DNA of 64,000 nucleotides. Origin: JAMXLG01 sp963765935. Lineage in GTDB: Bacteria > Vulcanimicrobiota > Vulcanimicrobiia > Vulcanimicrobiales > Vulcanimicrobiaceae. Positions within the stretch are counted from its first letter, which is position 1. Each line of letters starts with the position of its first letter. Position numbers and translations under genes: made by a program. The DNA lies in contig CAVXXX010000005.1 of assembly GCA_963765935.1 (NCBI GenBank), forward strand, positions 1 to 64,000, read 5' to 3'. This document shows, piece after piece, positions 27,088 through 35,861 of this stretch. Below the pieces are notes generated by a model that saw only the letters and a program-made list of their open reading frames with translations, was not told the origin of the DNA and did not search any database.

Positions 27088-28830
27088 TCATGGTTTTAGT
27101 GCTCCTTCACCTAACGTCTGTATGTTAACGTTATTGGCGCTCAAAATCGTTCCGGTTGCGCGGCTCAGCTCAACCACAGCTTTATCGAAATCGGTCTGCG
27201 CCGTTAACTCACGTCCTTCATCCTGAACTAATTCCGTCTGGCGTTGCGTGACGAGGAACGTGGTCGACTCCCCGTTGCGGAATTTACGGACTTCGCTCGC
27301 ATAGACTTGCTGCGCCGCTTCACGCGCTTGGCGCGCCGCGTACAGCCGCGACTGCGCTGACTGGAAACTTTGTAATGCATTTCTAATGTCGAAGAGAATC
27401 CGCTGATCGGTGTTTGCCGTCGTGATGTCGGCAATGCGCTGCTGCTCTTTCGCCGCAGCAAAGTTGGCTTTCGCCGTATTGTTCCCGATCGGCGTCGAAA
27501 TCATCACGCCGGCGGTGTACGTCGGGAAGCGCCCGATATTTCCATACGCTTGCCCCACGTTACCGTGCAGGTACGGCGGCGGTGTAGCGCTGCCGAAGGC
27601 GCCGCCGAGCGGCGGAAGCGCATTACCGGCAAGACCGTTGCCCTGATATTGCAACTGCAGATCGACCTGCGGTAGCATTTGGTTCTTCGCATAGGCGAGG
27701 TCGACCGACGCCTGTTGACGCTGTGCCTCGGCCTGCGCAAGTTCCGGACGGTTCTTCATTGCCGTCGCGACGAGTTGTTCGAGCGCCGGTGCCGTAGGCG
27801 CCTGTTCGACGGAGGTCGTCGGCATGAGGTTCGCTCGCCAAATCGGATCGCCGGGATTGTCGAGGATCAGTGATTTGAGAGTGTTCTGCAGCGACGACAC
27901 GCTTTGAAGCGCGGAGAAGACGTTGTCTTGATAGATCGCGACTTGCGTCGAGGATTCAACCGCGTCGATCGGTGCAGCGGCGCCGCGGCGCGCTAGGCGT
28001 ACGTTGCTTTGCTGTTGCGCGACCGCGTTACGAAGCGCATCTTCTTGTATCGCGACGTTGCGCCAAGCTGCAACAAGATCCCAGTATGAGTTTTCCACGC
28101 TTGCAATGGTGGTGGAGACCGATGCCAGCGTCCCTGCCGTCGTTCCCGCCTCATTGATAACAGCGAGCTCGATTTGGCGACGTGTATCGTTGCCGGCTCC
28201 GGCATTACGGAGGAGCGGCTGCGTGAGGCTTGCATTCAGGCTCGCAGTGTAATACGGATTGAACGCGTTGATGATCGTGTTGTTCTGGATCGACGTCTGC
28301 GTGATGTTGATGTTGTATTGCGTACCCGCCGGAAGCTCTCCGCTGACACCGGCCGCAAGCGACTGATTGTTTCCGACGATCGGACCGAAATTCGGACCGG
28401 AGAAGAACGCGTTTTCGGGAGCGGTATTTGAGTGATTGATCGACGGGTTGACGAAGAACCGGACGTCGTACACGCCTTTCGCCGCTTGAATCTGATAGCC
28501 GCCGATGCGCACGTTCGATGCTGAAATGGCGAGATCGGGATTGCGCGAGAGTGCCATGCCGATCGCGTCATTGAGCGCAAGGCCGACAAACGGTTGCTGC
28601 GTCACGCCGACGACATCCGCACTTGTCGGTCGCACGTTCGGTGCGTTGTAACCCGGTGCGACTGTCGGGACCGCGGGCGTAATGGGTGACGGTTCCGGCG
28701 TCGGGATCGACGCGGAACGCGGCAACTGCGGCGCCGGCCGCGGCGACGGATATTGCTGCGCCGGCGCGATGAGCGGCGTCGCTGCAATCGCAGCAGACAG
28801 CGTAAGTACCGTAAGACTCCGTTTTTTCAC
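27088..28830 (-). CDS. TolC-family outer-membrane efflux protein
   Basis: A 580-aa outer-membrane channel subunit with a signal peptide (residues 1-24, ending APAQQ), a Pro-rich stretch to about residue 62, then duplicated long helical hairpins (for example YTASLNASLTQPLLRNAGAG and RPELAQAEAQRQQASVDLAYAK), typical of TolC/OEP proteins. It is the last gene of the efflux operon with EmrA and EmrB, 11 nt after emrB. It would form the exit duct across the outer membrane. Confidence 0.94.
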   Translation of the reverse strand: MKKRSLTVLTLSAAIAATPLIAPAQQYPSPRPAPQLPRSASIPTPEPSPITPAVPTVAPGYNAPNVRPTSADVVGVTQQPFVGLALNDAIGMALSRNPDLAISASNVRIGGYQIQAAKGVYDVRFFVNPSINHSNTAPENAFFSGPNFGPIVGNNQSLAAGVSGELPAGTQYNINITQTSIQNNTIINAFNPYYTASLNASLTQPLLRNAGAGNDTRRQIELAVINEAGTTAGTLASVSTTIASVENSYWDLVAAWRNVAIQEDALRNAVAQQQSNVRLARRGAAAPIDAVESSTQVAIYQDNVFSALQSVSSLQNTLKSLILDNPGDPIWRANLMPTTSVEQAPTAPALEQLVATAMKNRPELAQAEAQRQQASVDLAYAKNQMLPQVDLQLQYQGNGLAGNALPPLGGAFGSATPPPYLHGNVGQAYGNIGRFPTYTAGVMISTPIGNNTAKANFAAAKEQQRIADITTANTDQRILFDIRNALQSFQSAQSRLYAARQAREAAQQVYASEVRKFRNGESTTFLVTQRQTELVQDEGRELTAQTDFDKAVVELSRATGTILSANNVNIQTLGEGALKP

Positions 28831-28841
28831 AACGACTCCTA

Positions 28842-30377
28842 TTACTCGGCCGCGACGGGTGCGCCCAATCGCGGTTTATTCAACAGTAGAACCAACGGTG
28901 CGAGGGCGATCGAAATGACGCCGGTCCAACGCGACGTGTCGGCGTACGACAGCACCGCTGCCTGACTCTCTACGATTCCCTCTAAATTGCTCAGTCCGCT
29001 TACCGAACGCTCGCCGCCATTGTTCCGCACGTACGATGCGACCGCCGTGCGATGCAGGTTTTGTGCTGCCGCAAGATCCGTCTGATGCATCGTGGTGCCG
29101 CGTACGAGCAAGGTTACGAGGATCGCTGTCGCGATGCTTCCGCCGACCTGACGCGAGAGATTGAAAAACGCCGAAGTCGCGGGTACTTCTTTCGCTGGAA
29201 CGCCGCCGAGAACCGCAATCGAAAGCGGAACGAAGATTTGTGAAAGGCCAATGCCGCTGACTATCAACGAAACGACGAACGTTCCAAACTGCGACTCCGG
29301 CGTCGTTACACCGGCGAGAATCCAGTTCGAGATGCCGAGCAACACGAATCCCAGCGCCGTCGAAATCCGCACGTCGATCTTCCCTTTACTCGCAAGGGCC
29401 GCGGTAAATGGCGTAAATACCATCACCGCCAGAGCACGAACGAGAATCGTCAGACCCGAGAGCGTCGCCGTAAAGCCGAGCGAATTCTGCAGATACTGCG
29501 GCAAGACGAGAATCGATCCATAGAGGCTCACGCCAAGCACTGCGCCGAGTACGCTTCCCGCGGCCACTTGACGCAAGCGCAACACGTGCAGATCGACGAC
29601 CGGGATGCGCGAACGTAAGGTCCACCAGATAAAACCCGCCAGGCCCGAGAGCGATAGCAGGCCGAACAGGCGGATGTTGGGGTCGTCGAACCAATCGTAT
29701 TGCTGTCCTTGATCGAGCACGTATTGCATCGAACCAAGCCCAATGGCGAGCAGCGCGAGGCCGATCCAGTCGAGCTTCTTCTTTACGGGCTCCGACGGAT
29801 TGCGCAGGTAATTCCAAATCAACGTCGCGGCGGCGATGCCCACGGGCAGGTTGATAAAGAACGCCCAACGCCACGTGAGATTGTCGGTGATCCATCCGCC
29901 TAGCACCGGCCCGAGCGCGGGACCGACGATGACGCCCATGGCGAAGATGCCTTGCGCTTTTCCTTGTTCATCGAGTGGATACGTATCGCGCAAGATCGCT
30001 TGCGACGTGGAGATGAGACCGCCGCCGCCGAGACCTTGCACGATCCGCCAGAAAACGAGATTACCGAAGTCGCCGGCGAGTCCGCACATCAGCGAAGCGA
30101 TGGTGAAAATAACGATCGATGCAAAGAAGTACTGCCGCCTGCCGAAGCGCGCCGCAAGCCACGGCGTGATCGGGATGACGACGACGTTTGCAATGATGTA
30201 TCCGGTGACGATCCACGCACCTTGATCGACCGCGACGCCGAAGTTCCCCTGGATATTCGGGAGCGCAACATTGACGATCGTCGTGTCGATGATCTCGAGG
30301 AGCGTCGCGGCGATCACCGCGACGCTCACGATGGCCCTGCGTAGGCCGAATTCGACCACGCTCTGCGGCTGTGTCAC
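28842..30377 (-). CDS. emrB: EmrB-type MFS multidrug exporter (DHA2)
   Basis: A 511-aa, 14-TM proton antiporter. DTTIVNVALPNIQGNFGV, WIVTGYIIANVVVIPITPWL, RFGRRQ and GVIVGPALGPVLGGWITD are DHA2 hallmarks. It is the pump of a tripartite EmrAB-TolC system: the adaptor gene precedes it by about 28 nt and the TolC gene follows. It resembles the pump at 11849-13414. Confidence 0.94.
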   Translation of the reverse strand: MTQPQSVVEFGLRRAIVSVAVIAATLLEIIDTTIVNVALPNIQGNFGVAVDQGAWIVTGYIIANVVVIPITPWLAARFGRRQYFFASIVIFTIASLMCGLAGDFGNLVFWRIVQGLGGGGLISTSQAILRDTYPLDEQGKAQGIFAMGVIVGPALGPVLGGWITDNLTWRWAFFINLPVGIAAATLIWNYLRNPSEPVKKKLDWIGLALLAIGLGSMQYVLDQGQQYDWFDDPNIRLFGLLSLSGLAGFIWWTLRSRIPVVDLHVLRLRQVAAGSVLGAVLGVSLYGSILVLPQYLQNSLGFTATLSGLTILVRALAVMVFTPFTAALASKGKIDVRISTALGFVLLGISNWILAGVTTPESQFGTFVVSLIVSGIGLSQIFVPLSIAVLGGVPAKEVPATSAFFNLSRQVGGSIATAILVTLLVRGTTMHQTDLAAAQNLHRTAVASYVRNNGGERSVSGLSNLEGIVESQAAVLSYADTSRWTGVISIALAPLVLLLNKPRLGAPVAAE

Positions 30378-30405
30378 TTCAGTTGCTTTCTAGCGGCGCG
30401 TCGTC

Positions 30406-31674
30406 TTAACGAACCTTGACGTAGGTTTCGACGCTCATGCCGGGTCGCAGCGGCTGATTGGGATTCATGTCGTCAACCGAGATGCGAACCGGTATGCGTT
30501 GCGTCACCTTCACGAAGTTGCCGGTGGCGTTCTGCGCCGGAACCAATGCATACGTGTTTTGCGACGCCGGATTGATCGACTGGACGTGACCGTGGAAGGT
30601 CGTGTTGTACGCATCGACATGGATGTCAACGGGTTGGCCAATCTGCATGCTCTTCATCTGCGTTTCTTTGTAGTTGGCCGTGATGTAGATTTGACCCGGC
30701 CCATCGGGCACCAGCGTCAGAATCGTCACGCCGGCTTGCACCGTTTGGCCAACTTCTGCGCTCTTCTGTCCGATATAGCCGCCGGTCGGCGCCGCGATAC
30801 GCGTATACGCGAGGTTCTGCCGTGCGATGCTGAGTTGCGCTTTCGCTGCTTCGACTTGGCTCGGATCCGACGCTTGCGCGAGTTTGCCTTGCGCCGTAGT
30901 CACGCCGCCTTCCGCCGCCGTCACCGAGGCTTGCGCGGCCCCAACCTTGCTCTGCGCCGCCGCGACGTTCGCCGCAGCGCTATTGACCTGGTCTTGCGCG
31001 CTGCGAAGTTGCGCGGACGCGTTGGCAAGCGTCGCGGTTGCCGCATCGAGTTGCGAACGAGGAACGTCGCCCGTGCCTACCAGAGCCGCCGTGCGCTTAT
31101 AATCGGCGAGCGCGCGATCGTACGCTGCTTGCGCCGACGGCACTTGCGCCTGCGCCACACGTAAGGCCGCTTGCGCTTGCGCCACACCGGATTGCGCGAC
31201 GGGGACTTGCGCGGAAGCGTCGGTGACATTGGCTTGCGCCTGCGTCACGCCGCCCGTACCCTGCGTGGAGGTCGTGCGCTGATTGGCGACGGCCAGGTCG
31301 TAATTCGCTTGCGCTTGACGGAGCTGATCGCGTTCGACCGAATTGTCGAGAACGACCAGCAACTGACCCTTCTTCACTTGATCGTTCGTGTTGACCAAGA
31401 TCTGGTCGATACGTTCGTTGATCTTGCTCGTCACGGCGACGACGTCGGCATCAACGCGAGCGTCATCGGTTCCCTCGTGCACGCGTGCATACGCGTACCA
31501 CTTGAGTCCCCAAACGATCAGCAGGACGGCGACGATTGCGCCGATCGCGCCGAAAATGTACCGCTTGCGCAGACCAGTTCGTTCTTCTTCCTCGACGACT
31601 CGTTCGTTGACGCGGCCGTTCGGCGGTGGCGCCGCCGGTGCGGTTTTCTGTTGCTCTACCTCGCGGGTATTCAT
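30406..31674 (-). CDS. emrA: EmrA-type periplasmic adaptor (HlyD/membrane fusion protein)
   Basis: The start at 31674 (MNTREVEQQ) overlaps the TetR stop and gives 422 aa. A single membrane anchor (YIFGAIGAIVAVLLIVWGL) is followed by the biotinyl-lipoyl half motif VHEGTDDARVDADVVAVTSK. A very long Ala/Gln-rich coiled-coil hairpin (residues about 100-270) precedes IAAPTGGYIGQKSAEVGQTV and the beta-barrel. The coiled coil makes the DNA look repetitive, but this is coding bias. The protein bridges EmrB and TolC. Confidence 0.94.
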   Translation of the reverse strand: MNTREVEQQKTAPAAPPPNGRVNERVVEEEERTGLRKRYIFGAIGAIVAVLLIVWGLKWYAYARVHEGTDDARVDADVVAVTSKINERIDQILVNTNDQVKKGQLLVVLDNSVERDQLRQAQANYDLAVANQRTTSTQGTGGVTQAQANVTDASAQVPVAQSGVAQAQAALRVAQAQVPSAQAAYDRALADYKRTAALVGTGDVPRSQLDAATATLANASAQLRSAQDQVNSAAANVAAAQSKVGAAQASVTAAEGGVTTAQGKLAQASDPSQVEAAKAQLSIARQNLAYTRIAAPTGGYIGQKSAEVGQTVQAGVTILTLVPDGPGQIYITANYKETQMKSMQIGQPVDIHVDAYNTTFHGHVQSINPASQNTYALVPAQNATGNFVKVTQRIPVRISVDDMNPNQPLRPGMSVETYVKVR

Positions 31675-32291
31675 TACTTGCTCCTTACGCCGTTGAGAAA
31701 GACGTTTACGAATAGACGGATCGCGTAGTCGGTGTCGTTGAAGAGCGGCGATTCCGGAAACTTCTCGCGCGCGACCGTGCGTGAGAAGATCATGCCCATG
31801 AAGACCGATGCAAGGTCGTCGGGGTTCCCTTGAACCGTTCCGGCATCGAGTTGGGTCGAAAAGTAGTCGGTGATAACCTGGCGCACGGCCGTTTGCGGAC
31901 GCCACGCCTCTTTCGAAAAAATACTGTTCTCATAGTCGGTCTCAACGAGCGACCAGCGGATCATATCGATCATCGATTCGAGATGGTTGACCATCGCGAC
32001 GCCGATGGCATAAAGATCGTCTTCTACCGGACCGTGAAGGTGCGCGACGGTTTCGCGCATCTTGGTGTCGGGGCACGATGCTTTGACGACTGCAACGATG
32101 AGCGATTCTTTGTTTCCGAAGTGACGGAAGAGCGTCGCCTCGTTTACGCCGGCGAGGTCGGCGATTTCGCGCGTCGTTGCGCCGCGCTTACCTTTGCGCG
32201 CAATCACCTCGCGCGCAGCTGCGACGATACGGTCGCGGGTCTGATCGGCTTGCGTTTTAACAGCCTCGCTTTGGCGTTCTGCTTCAATCAT
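31674..32291 (-). CDS. TetR-family repressor of the efflux operon
   Basis: The N-terminal helix-turn-helix (TRDRIVAAAREVIARKGKRG, TTREIADLAGVNEATLFRHF) is classical TetR. The C-terminal ligand domain is about 130 residues. It is embedded in the operon: its ATG overlaps the LolA-like stop and its stop overlaps the emrA ATG. It most likely binds the two GCAAGT-N4-ACTTGC palindromes upstream of the operon and is released by a pump substrate. Regulation is inferred. Confidence 0.92.
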   Translation of the reverse strand: MIEAERQSEAVKTQADQTRDRIVAAAREVIARKGKRGATTREIADLAGVNEATLFRHFGNKESLIVAVVKASCPDTKMRETVAHLHGPVEDDLYAIGVAMVNHLESMIDMIRWSLVETDYENSIFSKEAWRPQTAVRQVITDYFSTQLDAGTVQGNPDDLASVFMGMIFSRTVAREKFPESPLFNDTDYAIRLFVNVFLNGVRSK

Positions 32292-32977
32292 TTTTTGAAC
32301 ACCGAATCATCGACGGCAACATTGGTTTGATAGGTTCCGAATTGGGAGTCGCCGACGGCGCGAACGTGCGGAATGCTAATGTCGACGTGCTGCTGCGACA
32401 CGAGACTAAACGAGCCTTGGTCGCGATACCACTGACGCATGGTGATCTTGCCGCCGTTGCGATAGTTCCACTCCATGAGGAGCAGCTCGTACGAATTCGG
32501 ATCGACGTACGCAATCGCGTTGGCCGTTTGATCGCTGTAAATCTTCTTCGTCATGTACAGCTCGATCAACGGATTCGGGTAATCGGCGACTTTGGCGAGC
32601 CCTTTGTTCTCAATGTTCCAGTCCGCTTCCCATGCGAGCGGATCGGCGACGTCGTTGAACAGTTTCTCGAACCCCTTCGCGTACGAAGGTACGCGATCGA
32701 AGACGACTTCGTTGTGATTCGGACGTTTGAAATACGACGTTCCGTCGAGCTTCGGGGCAAGGAACGGAAAATTGAGCATGCGCAAATCGACGTGCACGCG
32801 CGAGGTGTACGAATTGAGTGCGGGGTTCCGGTCGACCATACGCGCGATCACGGCTTGCGGTGTCGCCGGGATTGCGCTCGCGGTTGCGCTGGGTGACGCG
32901 CTCGGGCCTTGCGCTCCGGCAGGAGCCATAAGCCCGAAAAGCGCCGCACCGGCAACCGCAAAGGAAAGGCGCATCAC
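32288..32977 (-). CDS. Secreted LolA-like protein
   Basis: A 229-aa exported protein with signal peptide MMRLSFAVAGAALFGLMAPAGA, then a Pro/Ser/Ala spacer. The mature part (AVIARMVDRNPALNSYTSRV, LYMTKKIYSDQTANAIAYVD) resembles the LolA/MucB-type half-barrel proteins that bind lipids or lipoproteins. It sits between the STAS and TetR genes with ATGA overlaps on both sides. A role in envelope handling linked to efflux is possible but unproven. Confidence 0.7.
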   Translation of the reverse strand: MMRLSFAVAGAALFGLMAPAGAQGPSASPSATASAIPATPQAVIARMVDRNPALNSYTSRVHVDLRMLNFPFLAPKLDGTSYFKRPNHNEVVFDRVPSYAKGFEKLFNDVADPLAWEADWNIENKGLAKVADYPNPLIELYMTKKIYSDQTANAIAYVDPNSYELLLMEWNYRNGGKITMRQWYRDQGSFSLVSQQHVDISIPHVRAVGDSQFGTYQTNVAVDDSVFKK

Positions 32978-33264
32978 GCTGCTTTTACCATCGGGAAGAG
33001 CCGGTCGAGAGCGAGCGTATTGAGGGTGCGCAGGAGCTCCGGACGGGTGACGTGGAGGGCGACCTCGCCGCCCGCCTCGCGGGACCGCCGTAAAAGGGTA
33101 ATCAGACCGCGGACAGCATCGGTGTCCAAGCGGGGAAGTTCGTCTAGATCGAGCACCACGCGCGGCGCCCCGGACTCAAAGGCTGTGATAATTGCAGCCT
33201 GCAAGGCCTCGAACGCGGCGGGGCGGTACTCGAAAACGATCGATTGCATCAGAACACTCATCAT
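32974..33264 (-). CDS. STAS-domain protein (anti-sigma-factor-antagonist type)
   Basis: The likely start is one of the Met codons at 33264, 33261 or 33249, giving a bare STAS domain of about 91-96 aa. APRVVLDLDELPRLDTDAVRGLITLLRRSR matches the family core, but the usual phosphorylatable Ser is replaced by Asp-Thr-Asp in LPRLDTDAV, so switching by phosphorylation at Thr is uncertain. It is the first gene of the efflux operon. An operator palindrome ends only 8 bp before the first ATG. Confidence 0.8.
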   Translation of the reverse strand: MMSVLMQSIVFEYRPAAFEALQAAIITAFESGAPRVVLDLDELPRLDTDAVRGLITLLRRSREAGGEVALHVTRPELLRTLNTLALDRLFPMVKAA

Positions 33265-33271
33265 TTCAAAC

Positions 33272-33335
33272 GCAAGTGTGTACTTGCACGCAGAGCATAT
33301 CATAGGTACATCCGCGCGTGCAAGTACCCACTTGC
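33272..33335. promoter_or_regulatory. Twin palindromic operators, probable TetR sites
   Basis: Two 16-bp palindromes share perfect arms: GCAAGT-GTGT-ACTTGC at 33272-33287 and GCAAGT-ACCC-ACTTGC at 33320-33335, centres 48 bp apart. They also face each other as a larger inverted repeat (18-nt arms, one mismatch). They lie between the leftward STAS-TetR-EmrAB-TolC operon and the rightward beta-lactamase-fold gene, so one repressor could control both. Confidence 0.75.
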
Positions 33336-33371
33336 AGTATCGCGCTTGCCTATAACGTGGGGAACGGCAGT

Positions 33372-34163
33372 TTGAATGCGCCTCTAACGACCGAGCAGCT
33401 TGGCCGCCTCGCGCAGGAGCACGCGCTGGAGCCGGCAGCGGTGGTCCTGCAGTCTCTCGATGATGCATGGTCGGTATCGTACCGCCCCGACGCCGCGCTC
33501 TATCCCGCGAGCATGATCAAAACGCCGCTCGCAGCGGCGGTGCTGGCTGAGGCAGCCGACGGCCGAATCGCTATCACGGACCGGGTGGAAATCTCACGCG
33601 CGAATATGACGTACAACGACGCACCGTCGCCCCTCGTTCCCGGATATTGGGCGCGAGTCGACGAGCTCTGCGAGCTTGCTATTTCGCGCTCGGACAACGT
33701 TGCAACCAACGTCCTCTTCGATATCGGCGGACGCGAGCGAGCGACGCGCATCGTCGCCGAGCGTTTCGGCCTAGCCGGCACCGCGTTCTATCGAAAACTT
33801 TCGGGCAGCGAGCCGCTGATCAACGATCCGCAATGGGACGGCGTGCATCGCAACGCGCACCCCGCCGGTGATGCGGCGAAGCTCTTCGCATTGATTGCGC
33901 TCGACCGGATTGCGCACAGCGATCTGCTTCGCGGCGCGCTTGCGCGTCAGTATTGGAACGACAAACTCTCGAAAGGCTTGCGCGCAGGCGACCACCTCGC
34001 GCATAAAACAGGCGACACGAACGATGTCACGCACGACGGCGGAATTCTCACGACGGCCGACGGGCGCAATTACGTGATCGTCGTGTATACGGGACTGTCC
34101 AGTACGGATGAACACAACGCGCGCTTTGGTCCGTTCATGCGCGCGTTGCGTGATGAATTGTAA
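33372..34163 (+). CDS. Class A beta-lactamase-fold serine hydrolase, apparently cytoplasmic
   Basis: All three active-site motifs of penicillin-binding/class A lactamase folds are present. Counting from the TTG at 33372 they are SMIK (Ser47-Lys50, SxxK), SDN (107-109) and KTG (212-214). An acidic general base of the omega loop (the Glu166 equivalent) is not obvious. The 263-aa product has no signal peptide, which is unusual since cell-wall substrates are outside. The frame is open upstream to a GTG at 33318, but that runs through an operator. It shares the operator region with the efflux operon. Confidence 0.8.
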   Translation: MNAPLTTEQLGRLAQEHALEPAAVVLQSLDDAWSVSYRPDAALYPASMIKTPLAAAVLAEAADGRIAITDRVEISRANMTYNDAPSPLVPGYWARVDELCELAISRSDNVATNVLFDIGGRERATRIVAERFGLAGTAFYRKLSGSEPLINDPQWDGVHRNAHPAGDAAKLFALIALDRIAHSDLLRGALARQYWNDKLSKGLRAGDHLAHKTGDTNDVTHDGGILTTADGRNYVIVVYTGLSSTDEHNARFGPFMRALRDEL

Positions 34164-34171
34164 CCCTGTCG

Positions 34172-34573
34172 TTACTGCTCGATCGTGCGCTTTGCGCCGC
34201 CGGCTTTGTGATAGCCCTCCTTGACGGCTTCCGACGGACACATGTATTGACCGTGTTTCGTGCGTCCGTAATACGGATCGCTCGGCTCGTGATAGACGTG
34301 CGTTCTCATATTGACCCAAACGGCGCGAACGGCACCACAGTTTAAGCCGGGCGGCACGGTGGCGATCGTTCCCGGCGCCATCGGCTCTCCGGATGCGTTT
34401 ACGCCGCCCATCGGGCCGTTGACCCCGGTGCTCGGCGACGGATTTGCGGACTCGCTCGTCATGATGCCGTTACTCGACGCCGCCGGACTCGCCGACGTCT
34501 GCGCCGATTTTCCACCCCCGCATGCGGCAAGCGCGACGATGGCGGTTAGTGCAAGCAGATTACGGAATGACAC
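34172..34573 (-). CDS. Small lipoprotein with a conserved C-terminal VWVN...YYGRTKHG motif
   Basis: A 133-aa lipoprotein: the signal ends in VALAAC, followed by a Ser/Pro/Asn-rich linker. The C-terminal part (VWVNMRTHVYHEPSDPYYG, then RTKHGQYMCPSEAVKEGY) resembles a small motif found in many exported bacterial proteins of unknown role. Two Cys outside the lipobox (NCGAV, YMCPS) may pair. The start overlaps the end of the hutF-like gene by 14 nt, so it may be carried on the hut transcript. Confidence 0.7.
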   Translation of the reverse strand: MSFRNLLALTAIVALAACGGGKSAQTSASPAASSNGIMTSESANPSPSTGVNGPMGGVNASGEPMAPGTIATVPPGLNCGAVRAVWVNMRTHVYHEPSDPYYGRTKHGQYMCPSEAVKEGYHKAGGAKRTIEQ

Positions 34574-35861
34574 GTTGCGTTATCTCCTTCAGCTTCTGCT
34601 GTGCCAAGCGGGCAAGTGGCGATGGCTCTCCGGTGTAGACCCGAGCTCCGCCGACAAACGCAGCTTGCACCCAGCTATCTTGCCCACGATACACCACTCC
34701 ATTGACGTCAGGCGTCCACGGATCGATCGCGGATGCATCGAGAACGAGAAAATCCGCGGCGTTCCCGGCGGTAAGGTCCCCCGCATCGAGCCCCAGCGCG
34801 CGCGCACCTTGCGCCGTGCCAAGGTCGAACGCTTCACGCGCACCGAGCGCACTGCCGTCGGTTCGCGCAATTTTTTGCAGGAGTGATGCGGCACGCATCT
34901 CGTCGATGAGGGACGGCTTGACGTCGGCATCAGTTCCGAGACCCATCGTCACACCGAGCGCTTGCAACTGCGACACGTCGCAGATTCCGTCGCCCAAGTA
35001 TTGATTGGTCATCGGGTTATGAACTACACGCGCGCCGCGCTCGGCGAGCAGCCGTTTTTCGTCTTCCGTAATGTAGATCGCGTGAATGGCAACCGTGCGG
35101 TCGTTGAGCGCATCGAGACGGTCGAGCAAATCGATCGGCGTTGCTCCATGGGCCGCGAGTGTCGCTTCACCTTCATACGATGCTTCCGCCGCATGCACGT
35201 GCATCATGCAGTCGTACACACGAGCAAAATCGGCGGCTGCGCGAAGCATGTCGAGCGAGGCGGCGTGCAGTGAATGGGGCGCGACGCAGACGTTCGCCCA
35301 TGGATAGGCTTCCATCAGCTCGAGCGTGCGGGATTGGGCGACATCGAGCGATTCGCGAAATTGCGGCGGCGCATACTCCGCATCCATCCACGTACGTGCG
35401 AACACTACACGAATTCCGGTCTCTTCTGCGGCCCGAATCGCGGCTTTGGCGTGCTCGTTGCCCAAGCCGTTGAGATAGAAAAATTCAGCGACCGTCGTGA
35501 TGCCGGCCGAAAGCATCTCCGAAAACGCGGCGATAAACGTCCAGTAGATGTCATCGGGCGTGAGTTGCGGCACAACTTTGTAGAGCGCATCTTTGCGCCA
35601 CCTCGCAAACGTCCAATCGTCAGCCCAGCCACGCAGAAGGATTTGGTACGCGTGACTGTGGCCGTTAATAAATCCGGGTACAACCAGACGGTCATCGGGA
35701 AATGCGCGTGCCGTAAGGCCGGGATTGCGCTGCGCGACGATTGCATAATCGCCCGCGTCTTGGATTCGGCCGTCGCGCACCACGAAGGCATAGTCACGGC
35801 GGCTATCACCGCCGACAAGCGCACGCGCGCAACGCACGAGCTCGTTTGGAGCGGTTTTCAC
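34560..35861 (-). CDS. hutF: Amidohydrolase, probable formimidoylglutamate deiminase
   Basis: A metal-dependent amidohydrolase of 433 aa. Ligands are visible in GFINGHSHAYQ (HxH), HVHAAEASYEGE, AIHAIY and LGTDADVKPS. The segments WRKDALYK, EMLSAGITTVAEFFYLNG and NQYLGDGI resemble HutF, which deaminates N-formimino-L-glutamate to N-formylglutamate. The GTG start overlaps the hutI stop (GTGA), so it is coupled to imidazolonepropionase, whose product is the HutF substrate. No N-formylglutamate deformylase (hutG) is in the window. A guanine/atrazine-type deaminase is the alternative. Confidence 0.75.
   Translation of the reverse strand: MKTAPNELVRCARALVGGDSRRDYAFVVRDGRIQDAGDYAIVAQRNPGLTARAFPDDRLVVPGFINGHSHAYQILLRGWADDWTFARWRKDALYKVVPQLTPDDIYWTFIAAFSEMLSAGITTVAEFFYLNGLGNEHAKAAIRAAEETGIRVVFARTWMDAEYAPPQFRESLDVAQSRTLELMEAYPWANVCVAPHSLHAASLDMLRAAADFARVYDCMMHVHAAEASYEGEATLAAHGATPIDLLDRLDALNDRTVAIHAIYITEDEKRLLAERGARVVHNPMTNQYLGDGICDVSQLQALGVTMGLGTDADVKPSLIDEMRAASLLQKIARTDGSALGAREAFDLGTAQGARALGLDAGDLTAGNAADFLVLDASAIDPWTPDVNGVVYRGQDSWVQAAFVGGARVYTGEPSPLARLAQQKLKEITQRVIP

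Noticed and set aside
11849..30377. Recent duplication of the two DHA2 pumps
   Set aside because: The proteins share family motifs only; their N-termini, neighbours and regulators differ, so they are old paralogues.
30827..31300. Repetitive GC-rich DNA with many similar short words
   Set aside because: This is the Ala/Gln-rich coiled coil of EmrA, not a DNA repeat or CRISPR.
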